Below, one piece after another: positions 1-8,394 of a stretch of 55,794 bases of DNA; within the stretch, counting starts at the first letter, position 1, and each line of letters opens with the position of its first letter. The notes beneath the pieces were generated by a model. That model was not told the DNA's origin and did not search any database. It saw nothing but the letters and a program-made list of their open reading frames with translations. The DNA comes from Bacteriovoracaceae bacterium (lineage in GTDB: Bacteria > Bdellovibrionota > Bacteriovoracia > Bacteriovoracales > Bacteriovoracaceae), in assembly GCA_023954635.1 (NCBI GenBank), contig JAGSHI010000007.1:1-55794 (forward strand), written 5' to 3'. The translations under genes were made by a program, and so were the position numbers.

Positions 1-581
1 AAATAATCGTCCCAGCTTAGTTTTTCTTCGGGAAGTGGAATGCCTTCTGGATGAGATTGAATCCAACTTCTAATTGAATCTACTTCAAGATGTTCTAGGA
101 TATCCATATCGAGTACTTCAATAAAGATTTCTTGAATAGACTTTTTGACAAGAGGGGATTTTAAATTTTCTTTTATCTTTATATTATTTTTTTCAAGTTC
201 AGCTAAAGAATACTCAAGAAGCTCTTCACAATCTTTCATGATTTCTTCATAGGGAGAGGAGTTTCTATACCACTCAAGCATGACAAATTGAGAACGATGA
301 TTTTCAGATTGAGGCTCATCTCTAAAACAATAACTTAAGGTGAAAATTTTATCGAAACCTTCAGCTAAAAGGTTTTTCATATGAAACTCAGGAGAAGTAT
401 GAAGATAGCTTTTAGTTTTTTCTCCATTGATTGCTCGATAAACACCAAAGGGGTGAATATGAGTTTCCATTCCAGGATTAGAAACCATTGGCGGAGTTAA
501 CACATCGAGAAACTCTTTCTTTGTAAAAAAGTTTCTTATGATTTGCTGCAATATAAACAAGGATCGCATATCTTGGTTCAT
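1..581 (-). CDS. epmA: EpmA-like elongation factor P beta-lysine ligase, C-terminus cut by window edge
   Basis: The reading frame starts at an ATG at 581 and stays open to base 1, giving 193 codons. An in-frame stop lies three codons upstream, so the start cannot be extended. The translation resembles EpmA/PoxA (GenX), a class II lysyl-tRNA-synthetase paralogue that charges elongation factor P with beta-lysine. Visible markers are the segment LHTSPEFHMKNLL, the motif-2-like YCFRDE, and FVMLEWYR, which align by memory with the E. coli protein. The gene is short at its N-terminus like EpmA and lacks an anticodon-binding domain, which separates it from LysS. It diverges from ftsY. There is no Shine-Dalgarno and the likely promoter abuts the ATG. 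The C-terminal third, including motif 3, is outside the window. Confidence 0.85.
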   Translation of the reverse strand, partial: MNQDMRSLFILQQIIRNFFTKKEFLDVLTPPMVSNPGMETHIHPFGVYRAINGEKTKSYLHTSPEFHMKNLLAEGFDKIFTLSYCFRDEPQSENHRSQFVMLEWYRNSSPYEEIMKDCEELLEYSLAELEKNNIKIKENLKSPLVKKSIQEIFIEVLDMDILEHLEVDSIRSWIQSHPEGIPLPEEKLSWDDY

Positions 582-587
582 ATTGAG

Positions 588-616
588 GTTTTAGCCGAGT
601 TATTATTGCCTTGCAA
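588..616 (-). promoter_or_regulatory. Putative sigma-70 promoter for epmA, leaderless spacing
   Basis: On the minus strand TTGCAA (611-616) is followed after 17 bp by TAAAAC (588-593). The -10 ends 6 nt before the epmA ATG, which would place the transcription start at the start codon. Confidence 0.4.
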
Positions 617-629
617 GAAGCAGTCGCAA

Positions 630-657
630 TTGATCTTTCATTGGTCCCGTGTAATAT
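630..657 (+). promoter_or_regulatory. Putative promoter for ftsY operon
   Basis: TTGATC (630-635), a 16-bp spacer and TAATAT (652-657) lie 27 bp before the ftsY ATG; TATGAT at 655-660 is an alternative -10. A weak purine-rich ribosome site (AAAGGG) precedes the start at 685. Confidence 0.4.
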
Positions 658-684
658 GATGAAACAAATTTTCAAAGGGTCACT

Positions 685-1890
685 ATGGAAGCGCTAGTAG
701 GTATTGTTCAAAGTCTTTTTTCCGCCATCGGTATTGAGGGAGCGGCAAACCAGGGTGACGTTTACGGTATCTCTATTACCGCTCTTCTTTTCGTCTTTTC
801 CTTTCTCAATTTGCTTGGAAAAAAAGAAGAACCTAAAAGAATTGAACCCACTACTGATTCAACATCAAAAGCAGAAGTAAAAACTGAAGCAACTCCTGCT
901 CCAGAAAAAATAAAAGAAGAGCCCAAAAAACCAGAAGGACCTACTTGGTCAGAGAGACTTAAGAATGGTTTGGGACAATCTAGAAATCAAGTTTGGGGAA
1001 AACTCGGAAGTATATTTAATGGAAAGGCCTTGGATGAAGATTCTCTTGAAGAGCTTGAAGAGCTTCTTTATGGCGCGGACATTGGACCGAAGGCCACAAC
1101 TGAGCTGATAGAAGCTGTTGAAGAAAAGGCTAAAACTGGAAATTTTGGAGCTGAAGAGTTTAAGAAATTTCTTTTTACATTTTTACACGACAAAATGAGC
1201 CCGGTTCAAAGTGGGGTCAACCCTGATCTCTATAGATTTGATCCTGCTAAAAAAGGACAAACTCAAGTCATTATGGTGGTGGGAGTTAACGGTGCTGGTA
1301 AGACGACAACAATTGGAAAACTGGCCACTAAGTTAACCCGTCAGGGGGCCAAAGTTGTCGTTGGGGCTTGCGATACTTTTAGAGCTGCGGCCGTTGATCA
1401 ATTACAGGTTTGGTGTGACAGATCTGGGGCCCAAATGGTGAGGGCCAATGAAGGAGCCAATCCAAGTGGAGTTGGTTACGAAGCTTATCAAAAGGCCCTT
1501 AATGAAAAGGCCGACTATTGTATTTTAGATACTGCCGGAAGATTGCACACTAAAGGCAACCTGATGGAAGAGTTAAAAAAGTCTAAAAATGTCTTAAAGA
1601 AGCTGGATGAAACCGCTCCTCATCAAACTTTACTTGTGATCGACGCGATCACGGGACAAAATGCTATGCGCCAGGCAGAAGAGTTTCATAAGACCTTAGA
1701 ACTTAACGGACTCATCTTTACGAAATGCGACGGTTCTTCGAAAGCAGGAAGCGCTGTGGCCATTGTTCAACAACTCAACGTTCCTATTAGTTATATTGGT
1801 GTGGGCGAGGGCGTTGAAGATCTCGATGTTTTCAATCTAGATCAGTATTTAAGCGCTCTTTTAGACGTTAATTCACCAGCTCTAAATTGA
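685..1890 (+). CDS. ftsY: Signal recognition particle receptor FtsY
   Basis: This 401-residue SRP-family GTPase is the receptor that docks ribosome-SRP complexes at the inner membrane. Residues 1-45 contain a hydrophobic stretch (about 28-45) followed by an acidic/Lys-Pro-rich linker to residue 90. The N domain covers about 90-190 and the G domain follows. G motifs are visible: GVNGAGKTTT at about 200-209, DTFRAAAVDQL at 230-240, DTAGRL at 282-287 and TKCDG at 346-350, the last with Cys where most homologues have Leu. The predicted N-terminal membrane anchor replaces the usual long acidic A domain. It heads a co-oriented group with zapA, the cyclo-ligase and rny. Confidence 0.95.
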   Translation: MEALVGIVQSLFSAIGIEGAANQGDVYGISITALLFVFSFLNLLGKKEEPKRIEPTTDSTSKAEVKTEATPAPEKIKEEPKKPEGPTWSERLKNGLGQSRNQVWGKLGSIFNGKALDEDSLEELEELLYGADIGPKATTELIEAVEEKAKTGNFGAEEFKKFLFTFLHDKMSPVQSGVNPDLYRFDPAKKGQTQVIMVVGVNGAGKTTTIGKLATKLTRQGAKVVVGACDTFRAAAVDQLQVWCDRSGAQMVRANEGANPSGVGYEAYQKALNEKADYCILDTAGRLHTKGNLMEELKKSKNVLKKLDETAPHQTLLVIDAITGQNAMRQAEEFHKTLELNGLIFTKCDGSSKAGSAVAIVQQLNVPISYIGVGEGVEDLDVFNLDQYLSALLDVNSPALN

Positions 1891-1924
1891 CGAAAATACG
1901 CATTTACGTTAGCCTAGTATAGAA

Positions 1925-2230
1925 ATGGAAAGTAATAGAAATAATTTAGATTTTGACGTGTTGGGTTATAAGATAAAACTATCGCCCGATGCAGATGGTT
2001 CCACCGATACAGCTGAAAGAATTGTTGATTTAGTGAGATCAGAAGCTTTGAACTTACAGGAGAAATCTCCTGCTCTAGATAAAGGTCAAGTTGCCATTTT
2101 GGTAGCTCTTAAACTTGCATCAGAAAAACTCTCTTTAGAACACGACTTTAAAGAGAACCTTGATAAGCTTCAACTATCTGCCAGAGACGCCCTTCAATAT
2201 ATCGAAGAAGTTTCTCCGACGACTATCTAA
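1925..2230 (+). CDS. zapA: Cell division protein ZapA-like
   Basis: This 101-residue protein has the ZapA layout: an N-terminal beta region with a G-Y-x-I-K-L segment resembling the ZapA globular head, then a long alpha-helical dimerisation segment (about 55-98). ZapA promotes Z-ring bundling through FtsZ. It lies 34 nt after ftsY and 29 nt before the 5-formyltetrahydrofolate cyclo-ligase gene; zapA next to that ligase gene is a common bacterial neighbourhood and supports the call. No Shine-Dalgarno is evident before the ATG. Identity rests on size, helix content and context rather than a strong motif. Confidence 0.75.
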   Translation: MESNRNNLDFDVLGYKIKLSPDADGSTDTAERIVDLVRSEALNLQEKSPALDKGQVAILVALKLASEKLSLEHDFKENLDKLQLSARDALQYIEEVSPTTI

Positions 2231-2259
2231 AATATTTTCCCTAAAAGTGCGGAGTAAAA

Positions 2260-2841
2260 ATGTCTGCTACAAAAGGGGAGACAAGAAAACTCATAAAGAC
2301 GGCCATGTCCAAAATTGGAGATGAGCTTAAAAGAGAGATGGATAGAAATATTAGCTCTCGCTTACTTGGTTTTTTGAGCGATCTCCGTCAAAACAATGCT
2401 TTCCATGAAAATTCGGTACTAGGTGTTTTTTCTCCCCTTGGAGATGAGCCCAATTGGACCAGTGAATTTGAAAAGAGTGAGTTTCATTTAGCTTTCCCCG
2501 CATGGGTCGCTAATGGAGAAATGGTTTTTAGACCAGCAACACTTGATTCACTGAAGCCTAAAAACAATTTTGGCGTAAGTTTAAGTGAACCTTCGGAAGA
2601 ACTTGAGCCCATAGGCCCTGATGTTTTTATTGTACCGGGAATATCTTTTACTGAATCTGGTTCAAGACTTGGAAGAGGTAAAGGATATTACGACAGATAT
2701 TTAGAAGGCCGTTGTGGCATAAAGATAGGAATTTGTTTTGAGTTTCAAATCTCAGATCAGTTGATTACAGAAGACCATGATATTGAAATGGACTATGTGA
2801 TTACTGAGAAGAGAATTATTTGTTGCTCAAAATCAGAATAA
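2260..2841 (+). CDS. 5-formyltetrahydrofolate cyclo-ligase
   Basis: The 193-residue product matches the 5-FCL family (YgfA/MTHFS), which converts 5-formyl-THF to 5,10-methenyl-THF using ATP in one-carbon metabolism. The diagnostic C-terminal motif GRGKGYYDRYL is present at about 140-150, preceded by a hydrophobic FIVPGISF strand. The N-terminus has the expected basic helix. A GGAG ribosome site precedes the ATG by 6 nt. It sits between zapA and rny, with only 11 nt to the rny start, suggesting one transcript. Length is normal for the family. Confidence 0.93.
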   Translation: MSATKGETRKLIKTAMSKIGDELKREMDRNISSRLLGFLSDLRQNNAFHENSVLGVFSPLGDEPNWTSEFEKSEFHLAFPAWVANGEMVFRPATLDSLKPKNNFGVSLSEPSEELEPIGPDVFIVPGISFTESGSRLGRGKGYYDRYLEGRCGIKIGICFEFQISDQLITEDHDIEMDYVITEKRIICCSKSE

Positions 2842-2852
2842 TAGGAGTTAAA

Positions 2853-4412
2853 ATGGATACGTCACTAATTTTGGCGTCATTGCTCTTTTTGATACTCGGA
2901 TCAGGAGCTGGTTTTTTCATTCGTCATTTAGGAGTCCAAAAGGATCTTAAAGCGAGAGAAGGGAAAGCTGACGAGATTATCGAAAAAGCAAAGAAAGATG
3001 CTAATGACATAAAGTACAAGGCCAGAAAAGAGGCCAAGGAAATTGTTGCAGAAGAGAAAAAAGAATTTGAAAAGGAAGCGACCAAAAGACTTGGAGATAT
3101 CAAGGGTCAAGAGAAAGGCATCGCGACAAGAGAGGCCAAGCTTGAAACTAAGATTGAAGAGAATGACAAGATTCTAAAAGGTCTCGAAGAAAAAGAAGAA
3201 GAAGTTAAAAGCGCAAAAGTACGTGTTGAAAATGAAATCGATAAGTACAAAAAACGACAAGATGAAATTGCAACAAGGTTAAGCGAAATTTCTTCAATGA
3301 CTAGAGATGAAGCAAAATCTGAACTTCTTTCAAGAATGGAAGAGGAAGCGAAAGTCGATTTCGCGAGAGAGTTTAAGAGACTTGAAGAAGAGCATAAGGC
3401 CACAGCTGAGAAAGAAGCCAAGAAAGTAATTGGTACAGCTATTCAAAGATTTGCTGGTGAGTACGTTGCCGACCACACTATTGGTACTGTTGAACTTCCT
3501 TCTGATGATCTCAAAGGGAGATTGATCGGTAGAGAAGGGCGTAATATTCGTGCCTTTGAACAAATCTGCGGTGTCGATATGATTATTGACGATACTCCAG
3601 AAGTTGTTGTTGTTTCTTCATTCAATGTTGTTAGAAAAGAAATTGCAAAACGAACAATTAATAAATTGATTGCTGATGGAAGAATCCACCCAGCAAAAAT
3701 TGAAGAATTTCACGATAAAACTAAATCTGAGATGGACCAAGAACTTCTTGATCTTGGTGAGAAAGCTCAGATGGAAATTGGAGTTCACGGAATCCACCCA
3801 GAAGTTTTAAAACTTATTGGTGCTCTTAACTTCAGAACTTCTTATACACAAAACCAGTATCAACATGCACTCGAGGCCGCATTTATTTGTGGATCTATGG
3901 CATCTGAACTCGGGCTTAATGTTAAGCAAGCCAGGAGAGCAGGACTTCTTCACGATATTGGAAAAGTTATTGATGCCTCTGCTGAAGGTTCCCATGCTGT
4001 TATCGGTGCTGACTTTGCCAAAAAATATGGAGAGGCCCCAGATATCGTTCATGCCATTAGAGCTCACCACGATGATGAAAAACCTGAATCAATTCTTGCT
4101 CACTTAGTTGCTGCAGGGGATGCTCTCTCTGGAGCTCGTCCGGGTGCTAGAAAGGCCATGATGGAATCATACGTTTCTCGTCTGACTGATATCGAAGAGA
4201 TTGTGAATAGCTTTGATGGTGTATCAAAATCCTTTGCTATTTCAGGTGGACGTGAAGTGAGAGTCTTTGTTGAAAATGACAGAGTAGATGATGAGCAAAC
4301 TGTTATGCTTTCTCGTGATATCGCTAAAAAGATTGAAGAAGAAATGTCTTATCCTGGAACAATTAAAATTACAGTTGTTAGGGAGACTAAATCAGTCGGT
4401 GTTGCAAGGTAA
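2853..4412 (+). CDS. rny: Ribonuclease Y
   Basis: This 519-residue membrane-anchored endoribonuclease initiates mRNA decay in many bacteria lacking RNase E-centred decay. I chose the ATG at 2853 because AGGAG lies 5 nt upstream and the product then starts with a transmembrane helix (residues 4-24), as in the family. Residues about 30-200 are a Lys/Glu-rich coiled coil. A KH domain follows with the GREGRN signature near 225-230, then an HD domain with LLHDIGK near 365-371. Length and domain order are canonical. The gene is followed by a strong intrinsic terminator at 4461-4486, closing the ftsY-zapA-ligase-rny unit. Confidence 0.97.
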   Translation: MDTSLILASLLFLILGSGAGFFIRHLGVQKDLKAREGKADEIIEKAKKDANDIKYKARKEAKEIVAEEKKEFEKEATKRLGDIKGQEKGIATREAKLETKIEENDKILKGLEEKEEEVKSAKVRVENEIDKYKKRQDEIATRLSEISSMTRDEAKSELLSRMEEEAKVDFAREFKRLEEEHKATAEKEAKKVIGTAIQRFAGEYVADHTIGTVELPSDDLKGRLIGREGRNIRAFEQICGVDMIIDDTPEVVVVSSFNVVRKEIAKRTINKLIADGRIHPAKIEEFHDKTKSEMDQELLDLGEKAQMEIGVHGIHPEVLKLIGALNFRTSYTQNQYQHALEAAFICGSMASELGLNVKQARRAGLLHDIGKVIDASAEGSHAVIGADFAKKYGEAPDIVHAIRAHHDDEKPESILAHLVAAGDALSGARPGARKAMMESYVSRLTDIEEIVNSFDGVSKSFAISGGREVRVFVENDRVDDEQTVMLSRDIAKKIEEEMSYPGTIKITVVRETKSVGVAR

Positions 4413-4460
4413 TCTTACAAGAGAACAATTGAACTCAATCATAATTTGAGAGAAAATAAG

Positions 4461-4486
4461 AAGGTCCCTTTTGGGACCTTTTTTTT
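4461..4486 (+). terminator. Intrinsic terminator after rny
   Basis: A perfect 8-bp stem, AAGGTCCC / GGGACCTT, with a TTTT loop is followed directly by a run of T residues. It separates rny from the SDR gene. Confidence 0.9.
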
Positions 4487-4506
4487 GTGATTGAACTGGA
4501 GAGTTC

Positions 4507-5184
4507 TTGGAAAAATATGCTTTAGTAACAGGTTGTTCATCAGGTCTTGGCTTTGAGATGGTCGGTTGGCTACTTGAAGAAGGTTATGTTGTCTTAGGTG
4601 TAAGTCGCTCAGGTCTAGATATCAATAATAGTAACTATTTAGATATTATTTGTGACATTACTAATGAAGATGAAATTCAAGAGCTAGTAGAAATCGTAAG
4701 TCAGAATACATACGGCTTAAATCTTGTTGTTAACAATGCCGGTATTTTTGAAATGAATTCTTTGAAAGAAACCAGCAGTGAACTTTTTTTAAAACATTTT
4801 AAAACCAATACCCTTGGTCCTTTTCATATTTTGAAAGCACTTGAAGACTTTATGATAGAAAATGAAAGTCATATCGTAACCATATCTAGTATTGCTGCGA
4901 AAAAAGGGTTTCCGAATGTGTCAGCTTATTGTGCCAGTAAGTTTGCTCTCACAGGGCTAATAGAATCGATACGAGAAGAGTGGAAGAAATTAGGAATACG
5001 ATTTACAACCTTAGTTCCGGGGGCCATTAACACACCTCTTTGGGATGGGGTTGAAGACTATAGTAGAGAAAATATGATGACGATGGATGATTTCATTCAT
5101 GTTTTTAGAATGGTTGTGACGTCTCCTTCGTCAGTTCAGTTTCCTGAAATAAACTTTCAGCATAAGTCTGGAGTTCTAGAATGA
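4507..5184 (+). CDS. Short-chain dehydrogenase/reductase (SDR) family protein
   Basis: The 225-residue product is a classical SDR. The dinucleotide-binding motif TGCSSGLG lies at residues 8-15, NNAG near 76-79, the catalytic Ser in the TISSIAAKKG segment, and the Y-x-x-x-K pair as YCASK near 141-145. Start is TTG at 4507 with GGAGAG about 5 nt upstream. The substrate cannot be read from the sequence. The stop overlaps the start of the next membrane protein gene (ATGA), so they are probably translationally coupled. Confidence 0.9.
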   Translation: MEKYALVTGCSSGLGFEMVGWLLEEGYVVLGVSRSGLDINNSNYLDIICDITNEDEIQELVEIVSQNTYGLNLVVNNAGIFEMNSLKETSSELFLKHFKTNTLGPFHILKALEDFMIENESHIVTISSIAAKKGFPNVSAYCASKFALTGLIESIREEWKKLGIRFTTLVPGAINTPLWDGVEDYSRENMMTMDDFIHVFRMVVTSPSSVQFPEINFQHKSGVLE

Positions 5185-5705
5185 TGTCTAGGAAAGTCTT
5201 TGCCAGTTATCTTATGCCTCTCATCTTAGGGATGATTTTAATCGACGTCTTTAGATTTGGTTTTTTAAACCAACTCTTCTTTATGTTAGCCTTCTTTTGG
5301 CCTTTTACTATGCTCTACCCAGGACTTCATGAAAAAGTTCAACGAATAAAGTATCGCTTTTCTACTCTGCGATTGTTTTTCTTATATAACTCGATCTTTA
5401 TGAGGTTTGCTAAAGTAGACTCTTCAAAAGGAAAGATTATTTTCTTAAGAGGTTGTGCTCCGATTTCATTACTTTTGATTTCTTACTTAACTGCCCAGTC
5501 TGGAAATATTATTTTTATCTTTGCAGGATTTTGTCTATTTGAAATTTGCCATTACTTTGTCCAAAAGATATTTAAAGGATCTTTTCTCATACCAACACAA
5601 ATTTTTGAAACGGAGACGACTCAGCTGGAGCTTGGAGAAATTCTAAATCCGAAAGAGTGGTTAAAAAAAGAGCCAGAAATTAAATCTGATCAAGAAGAGA
5701 ATTAA
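5181..5705 (+). CDS. Integral membrane protein of unknown function
   Basis: I do not recognise this 174-residue protein. It has about three to four hydrophobic segments (roughly 9-25, 30-46, 96-108, 112-128) separated by basic loops, and a charged C-terminal tail (ELGEILNPKEWLKK onward). It overlaps the upstream SDR stop by 4 nt; an ATG at 5184 is an equally possible start. The 3' end overlaps the convergent dus gene by 26 bp. The pairing with an SDR may point to lipid or quinone metabolism, but nothing in the protein shows this. Confidence 0.75.
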   Translation: MMSRKVFASYLMPLILGMILIDVFRFGFLNQLFFMLAFFWPFTMLYPGLHEKVQRIKYRFSTLRLFFLYNSIFMRFAKVDSSKGKIIFLRGCAPISLLLISYLTAQSGNIIFIFAGFCLFEICHYFVQKIFKGSFLIPTQIFETETTQLELGEILNPKEWLKKEPEIKSDQEEN

Positions 5706-6669
5706 ATTCTTTTAAATCATTTGCACGAAGAAACTTACTTCTTATTGCATCGGCTTCCTCAAAATCTTCAAACATATAGCGAGAAAAAGACTTAAATCTA
5801 CCGAGGATAAAACTTTCTCGTGAGTTGAAGAGTGAGACATAGTTTTTTTCCAGTCGATTAAAATAATCTACAACTTGTTGCTTTCGTACTTCTAATAAAT
5901 AAGCTTCGTTTCCGATCGCGATATCCTTGTGTTCTTTGTAAAGTGTGGCAAACCAAGGTGTTTTTAAGGCGCCTCTACCAAGCATCACTGAGTGACAGCC
6001 TGTTTGATTAAACATCTCCTCCACATCCTCGATGCTCCAAAGATCGCCATTTCCAATTACGGGAATGTCCAAAACCTCAACAGCTCTTTTTATAAAAGAC
6101 CAATTGGCCTTACCCTTATAGAGTTGTTCTTTAGTACGTCCATGAACTGTGACGCTATCTACTCCACAGTCTTGAATAGTTTTTAAAAGTTCATCAAAAT
6201 TATTGGTGTCTTTGTAACCAGTTCGAATCTTTACTGAGAAATGAAAATCAAACGCGTTTCTAATTTCTTTTAATATTTTTTCTAATTCAATAAGATCTCC
6301 AAGCAAGTAAGCACCACCTTTATGGGAGTTCACTTTTTTTGATGGGCATCCTAGATTGAGGTCGAGGTGTTTGATGGGGAGTTTTTTAATCTCTTCTACT
6401 GAATTTCTGGTTTGGGCCCTGGCCGTTGTTAAAATTTGATAACCAGTTTTTGAAAGAAGATCATTGTCCTTTAATACAGAGGATCCAATATGACCTAAGT
6501 ATTTTTCTTTCGAGTAATGCCCTTGGCTGGGAACCCTTAGGAAATCAGTATTAAAGTAGTCCCATTCTGGGTAGAGCTCTTTTATTGTGAGGCGATACGC
6601 CTCATCTGTAACTCCCTCCATTGGGGCAAATATAAGAGAACCTCGCTTAAAAGGTAGCTTTCTGGACAT
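5680..6669 (-). CDS. tRNA-dihydrouridine synthase, DusC-like
   Basis: This FMN enzyme reduces specific uridines in tRNA to dihydrouridine. The 329-residue product starts at an ATG at 6669; a longer TTG-initiated frame from 6711 is less likely because the family core APMEGVTDEAYR would then be preceded by extra sequence. The catalytic cysteine is in LNLGCPSKKVN, followed by VKIRTGY, VTVHGRTKEQ and the phosphate-binding GNGDLWS and GRGAL segments. APMEGV and GCPSKxVN are closer to DusC than to DusA or DusB in my memory, but the subfamily is inferred. It is divergent from the Nudix gene, has no Shine-Dalgarno, and overlaps the upstream membrane protein gene at its 3' end. Confidence 0.9.
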   Translation of the reverse strand: MSRKLPFKRGSLIFAPMEGVTDEAYRLTIKELYPEWDYFNTDFLRVPSQGHYSKEKYLGHIGSSVLKDNDLLSKTGYQILTTARAQTRNSVEEIKKLPIKHLDLNLGCPSKKVNSHKGGAYLLGDLIELEKILKEIRNAFDFHFSVKIRTGYKDTNNFDELLKTIQDCGVDSVTVHGRTKEQLYKGKANWSFIKRAVEVLDIPVIGNGDLWSIEDVEEMFNQTGCHSVMLGRGALKTPWFATLYKEHKDIAIGNEAYLLEVRKQQVVDYFNRLEKNYVSLFNSRESFILGRFKSFSRYMFEDFEEADAIRSKFLRANDLKEFNSLLDQI

Positions 6670-6674
6670 ATGAA

Positions 6675-6703
6675 CTTTTAGACCACTTGTGTCAACTTGT
6701 CCA
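6675..6703 (-). promoter_or_regulatory. Putative promoter for dus, leaderless spacing
   Basis: On the minus strand TGGACA (6698-6703), a 17-bp spacer and TAAAAG (6675-6680) precede the ATG by only 5 nt. The -35 matches consensus at 5 of 6 positions, the -10 at 4 of 6. Confidence 0.4.
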
Positions 6704-6740
6704 CACTTCAAGTTTGTCTTCTTTCGTGGTAGCTAAAGTA

Positions 6741-7187
6741 ATGGAAATCGCGTTGATGATAGTGGTTAGAGAGATCACGGAGAACTCTTGCCAAGTTTAT
6801 ATGCAAGAAAGGCTAGAGGATGGACCTTTGAAGGGCCACTTTGAATTTCCTGGTGGAAAAGTTGAACCAGATGAATCTGGAGCAGAGGCTTCAATTCGAG
6901 AGTTTAACGAAGAAGTAGGTTTTCTCATTAACGAAGTAGATAGGGTTAGACCTTTAACAATGCTTACTCATGAATACCCAGACCGAAGAGTTCACTTAAA
7001 TGCGTTTACTTGGTTTAAGCGTGGACTAGAAATTAAGGGGTCTGGAAAGTGGGTTGATATCGATCTGGATAATTCTAAGCCCTTGCTTGATAAAGAATTT
7101 CCAGAAGCGAATACAGAAATTTTTAAAAGACTATGTGGATATATTAAATCTCAAAAGGAAGTATTGGATCTTTTATGGGCGATGTAA
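6741..7187 (+). CDS. MutT-like Nudix hydrolase
   Basis: The 148-residue product has a complete Nudix box, GGKVEPDESG through REFNEEVGF, matching G-x5-E-x7-R-E-U-x-E-E-x-G-U, preceded by the GHFEFPGG strand typical of 8-oxo-dGTP diphosphatases. It therefore probably sanitises oxidised nucleotides. The ATG at 6741 is preferred over an upstream in-frame start at 6687 because MEIALMIVV begins the first beta strand of the fold. The gene overlaps the following membrane protein start by 13 bp. Exact substrate is inferred from overall MutT resemblance only. Confidence 0.9.
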   Translation: MEIALMIVVREITENSCQVYMQERLEDGPLKGHFEFPGGKVEPDESGAEASIREFNEEVGFLINEVDRVRPLTMLTHEYPDRRVHLNAFTWFKRGLEIKGSGKWVDIDLDNSKPLLDKEFPEANTEIFKRLCGYIKSQKEVLDLLWAM

Positions 7188-7942
7188 AAAATGTTGTTGA
7201 GTACTTTTTACTCTCACTCCCTTTTGGACTGACATTATTTTCAGTCTTAGCGAATTCAAAAATGACAGGACACGGGTTTATAAAACTCGTGAGCTCTATT
7301 TGTTTTGTGGCGCTTGCTCTAGCTATGGGCACACATGCCGCCTTTGCAAGTTGGAAAAGCCCTCAAGGCTTAACCTATTTGGTACTGATGGCCTTAACTG
7401 GAATTACTTATGCTTTCCATAAAGATAATAAGTCCTGGTTTATGTGGTTAATCTATTTGGTACAAATCACCTTGTATGTTTATTTGGTTTTTATGTTCCA
7501 CAACTTTTATATGCCTATCATTGCCTTCTTTATGAGCTCTTCATTACTTTTGGGGGTCATTACGTATTCAATGGTTTTAGGACATTGGTACTTAGTTGTT
7601 CCTAAGTTAAGCGAAAAGCCTCTTGCGATTGGAATGGTGATCACTTGGGTGGTTTTGATTCTTAAGGTCATATACGCCACTTATTTTGTTTATCAGAATA
7701 TGGAATTTTTCACCTCAGGGACCTCAAAAGGCGCTGGTTACATGTTTAATTGGGTTATGTTGACGATGCGTGTTGGCTGGGGGTATTTGGTTATAGGAGT
7801 CATGAGTTTTTTTGGATGGCGTTTGATCAGAATGCGATCCACTCAAAGTGCTACAGGAATATTGTATGCCATGACTTTTTTTGTGTTGGCGGGAGAGTTG
7901 GTTTCTAGCTACCTCTACTTCAAATATGGAATGTATATATGA
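7175..7942 (+). CDS. Polytopic membrane protein of unknown function
   Basis: The 255-residue product is almost entirely membrane-embedded with about seven hydrophobic helices and very short loops. A conserved-looking LGHWYLVVPKLSEKP segment lies near 130-145, where His and Trp in a helix could bind a cofactor or metal, but I do not recognise the family. It starts inside the 3' end of the Nudix gene and its stop overlaps the next start by four bases, so Nudix, this gene and the zinc-ribbon gene form one tight operon. Confidence 0.8.
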   Translation: MGDVKNVVEYFLLSLPFGLTLFSVLANSKMTGHGFIKLVSSICFVALALAMGTHAAFASWKSPQGLTYLVLMALTGITYAFHKDNKSWFMWLIYLVQITLYVYLVFMFHNFYMPIIAFFMSSSLLLGVITYSMVLGHWYLVVPKLSEKPLAIGMVITWVVLILKVIYATYFVYQNMEFFTSGTSKGAGYMFNWVMLTMRVGWGYLVIGVMSFFGWRLIRMRSTQSATGILYAMTFFVLAGELVSSYLYFKYGMYI

Positions 7943-8394
7943 CAATGAATATGACTTTAACTTGTGAGAATTGTGGCTCAGGTGTTCATCTAACTCCGGG
8001 GACTGATATTAAGACTGCAGAATGTAAAATCTGTAATCATACTCAGCCAGTTAAATTCAATGAAACTCATGTCAAAGCAGAGCTTACGGATTGCCCATGT
8101 TGCTCACGTAAGGATTTTTACAAGCAAAAAGACTTTAATAGAAAAATTGGCGTCGCTCTCTTTGTTATTGCGGCAGTCTTATCCATTTGGACTTATGGGA
8201 TTAGTTTTATTGTCCTCTATGCAATGGATCTTCTTCTTTATCGAAAACTTCCTGAGATTGCGATTTGTTATAAGTGCAATTCGATCTTTAGAGGTGTAAG
8301 TAATATTTTAGATATTCATGGGTTTAACCATGAGATGAATGATCGGATAGTTTATGCTGATCATGATTTCAAAGGTCAGCAGTTAGAACACTGA
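7939..8394 (+). CDS. Zinc-ribbon membrane protein of unknown function
   Basis: The 151-residue product has an N-terminal CENCGSG and CKIC pair (a zinc-ribbon-like four-cysteine unit), then CPCCSRKDFY, two adjacent hydrophobic helices forming a hairpin (about 71-98), and a final CYKCNSIF pair. This layout places two cytoplasmic zinc sites around a membrane hairpin. No catalytic motif is visible. Start overlaps the preceding stop as ATGA. Function unknown; it closes the Nudix operon. Confidence 0.8.
   Translation: MTMNMTLTCENCGSGVHLTPGTDIKTAECKICNHTQPVKFNETHVKAELTDCPCCSRKDFYKQKDFNRKIGVALFVIAAVLSIWTYGISFIVLYAMDLLLYRKLPEIAICYKCNSIFRGVSNILDIHGFNHEMNDRIVYADHDFKGQQLEH

Noticed and set aside
478-675. 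Minus-strand frame of 65 codons between epmA and ftsY
   Set aside because: It overlaps the real epmA frame, which has clear synthetase motifs.
3107-3625. Long minus-strand frames inside rny
   Set aside because: They are shadows produced by the Lys/Glu-rich coiled-coil codons; no ribosome site and poor composition.
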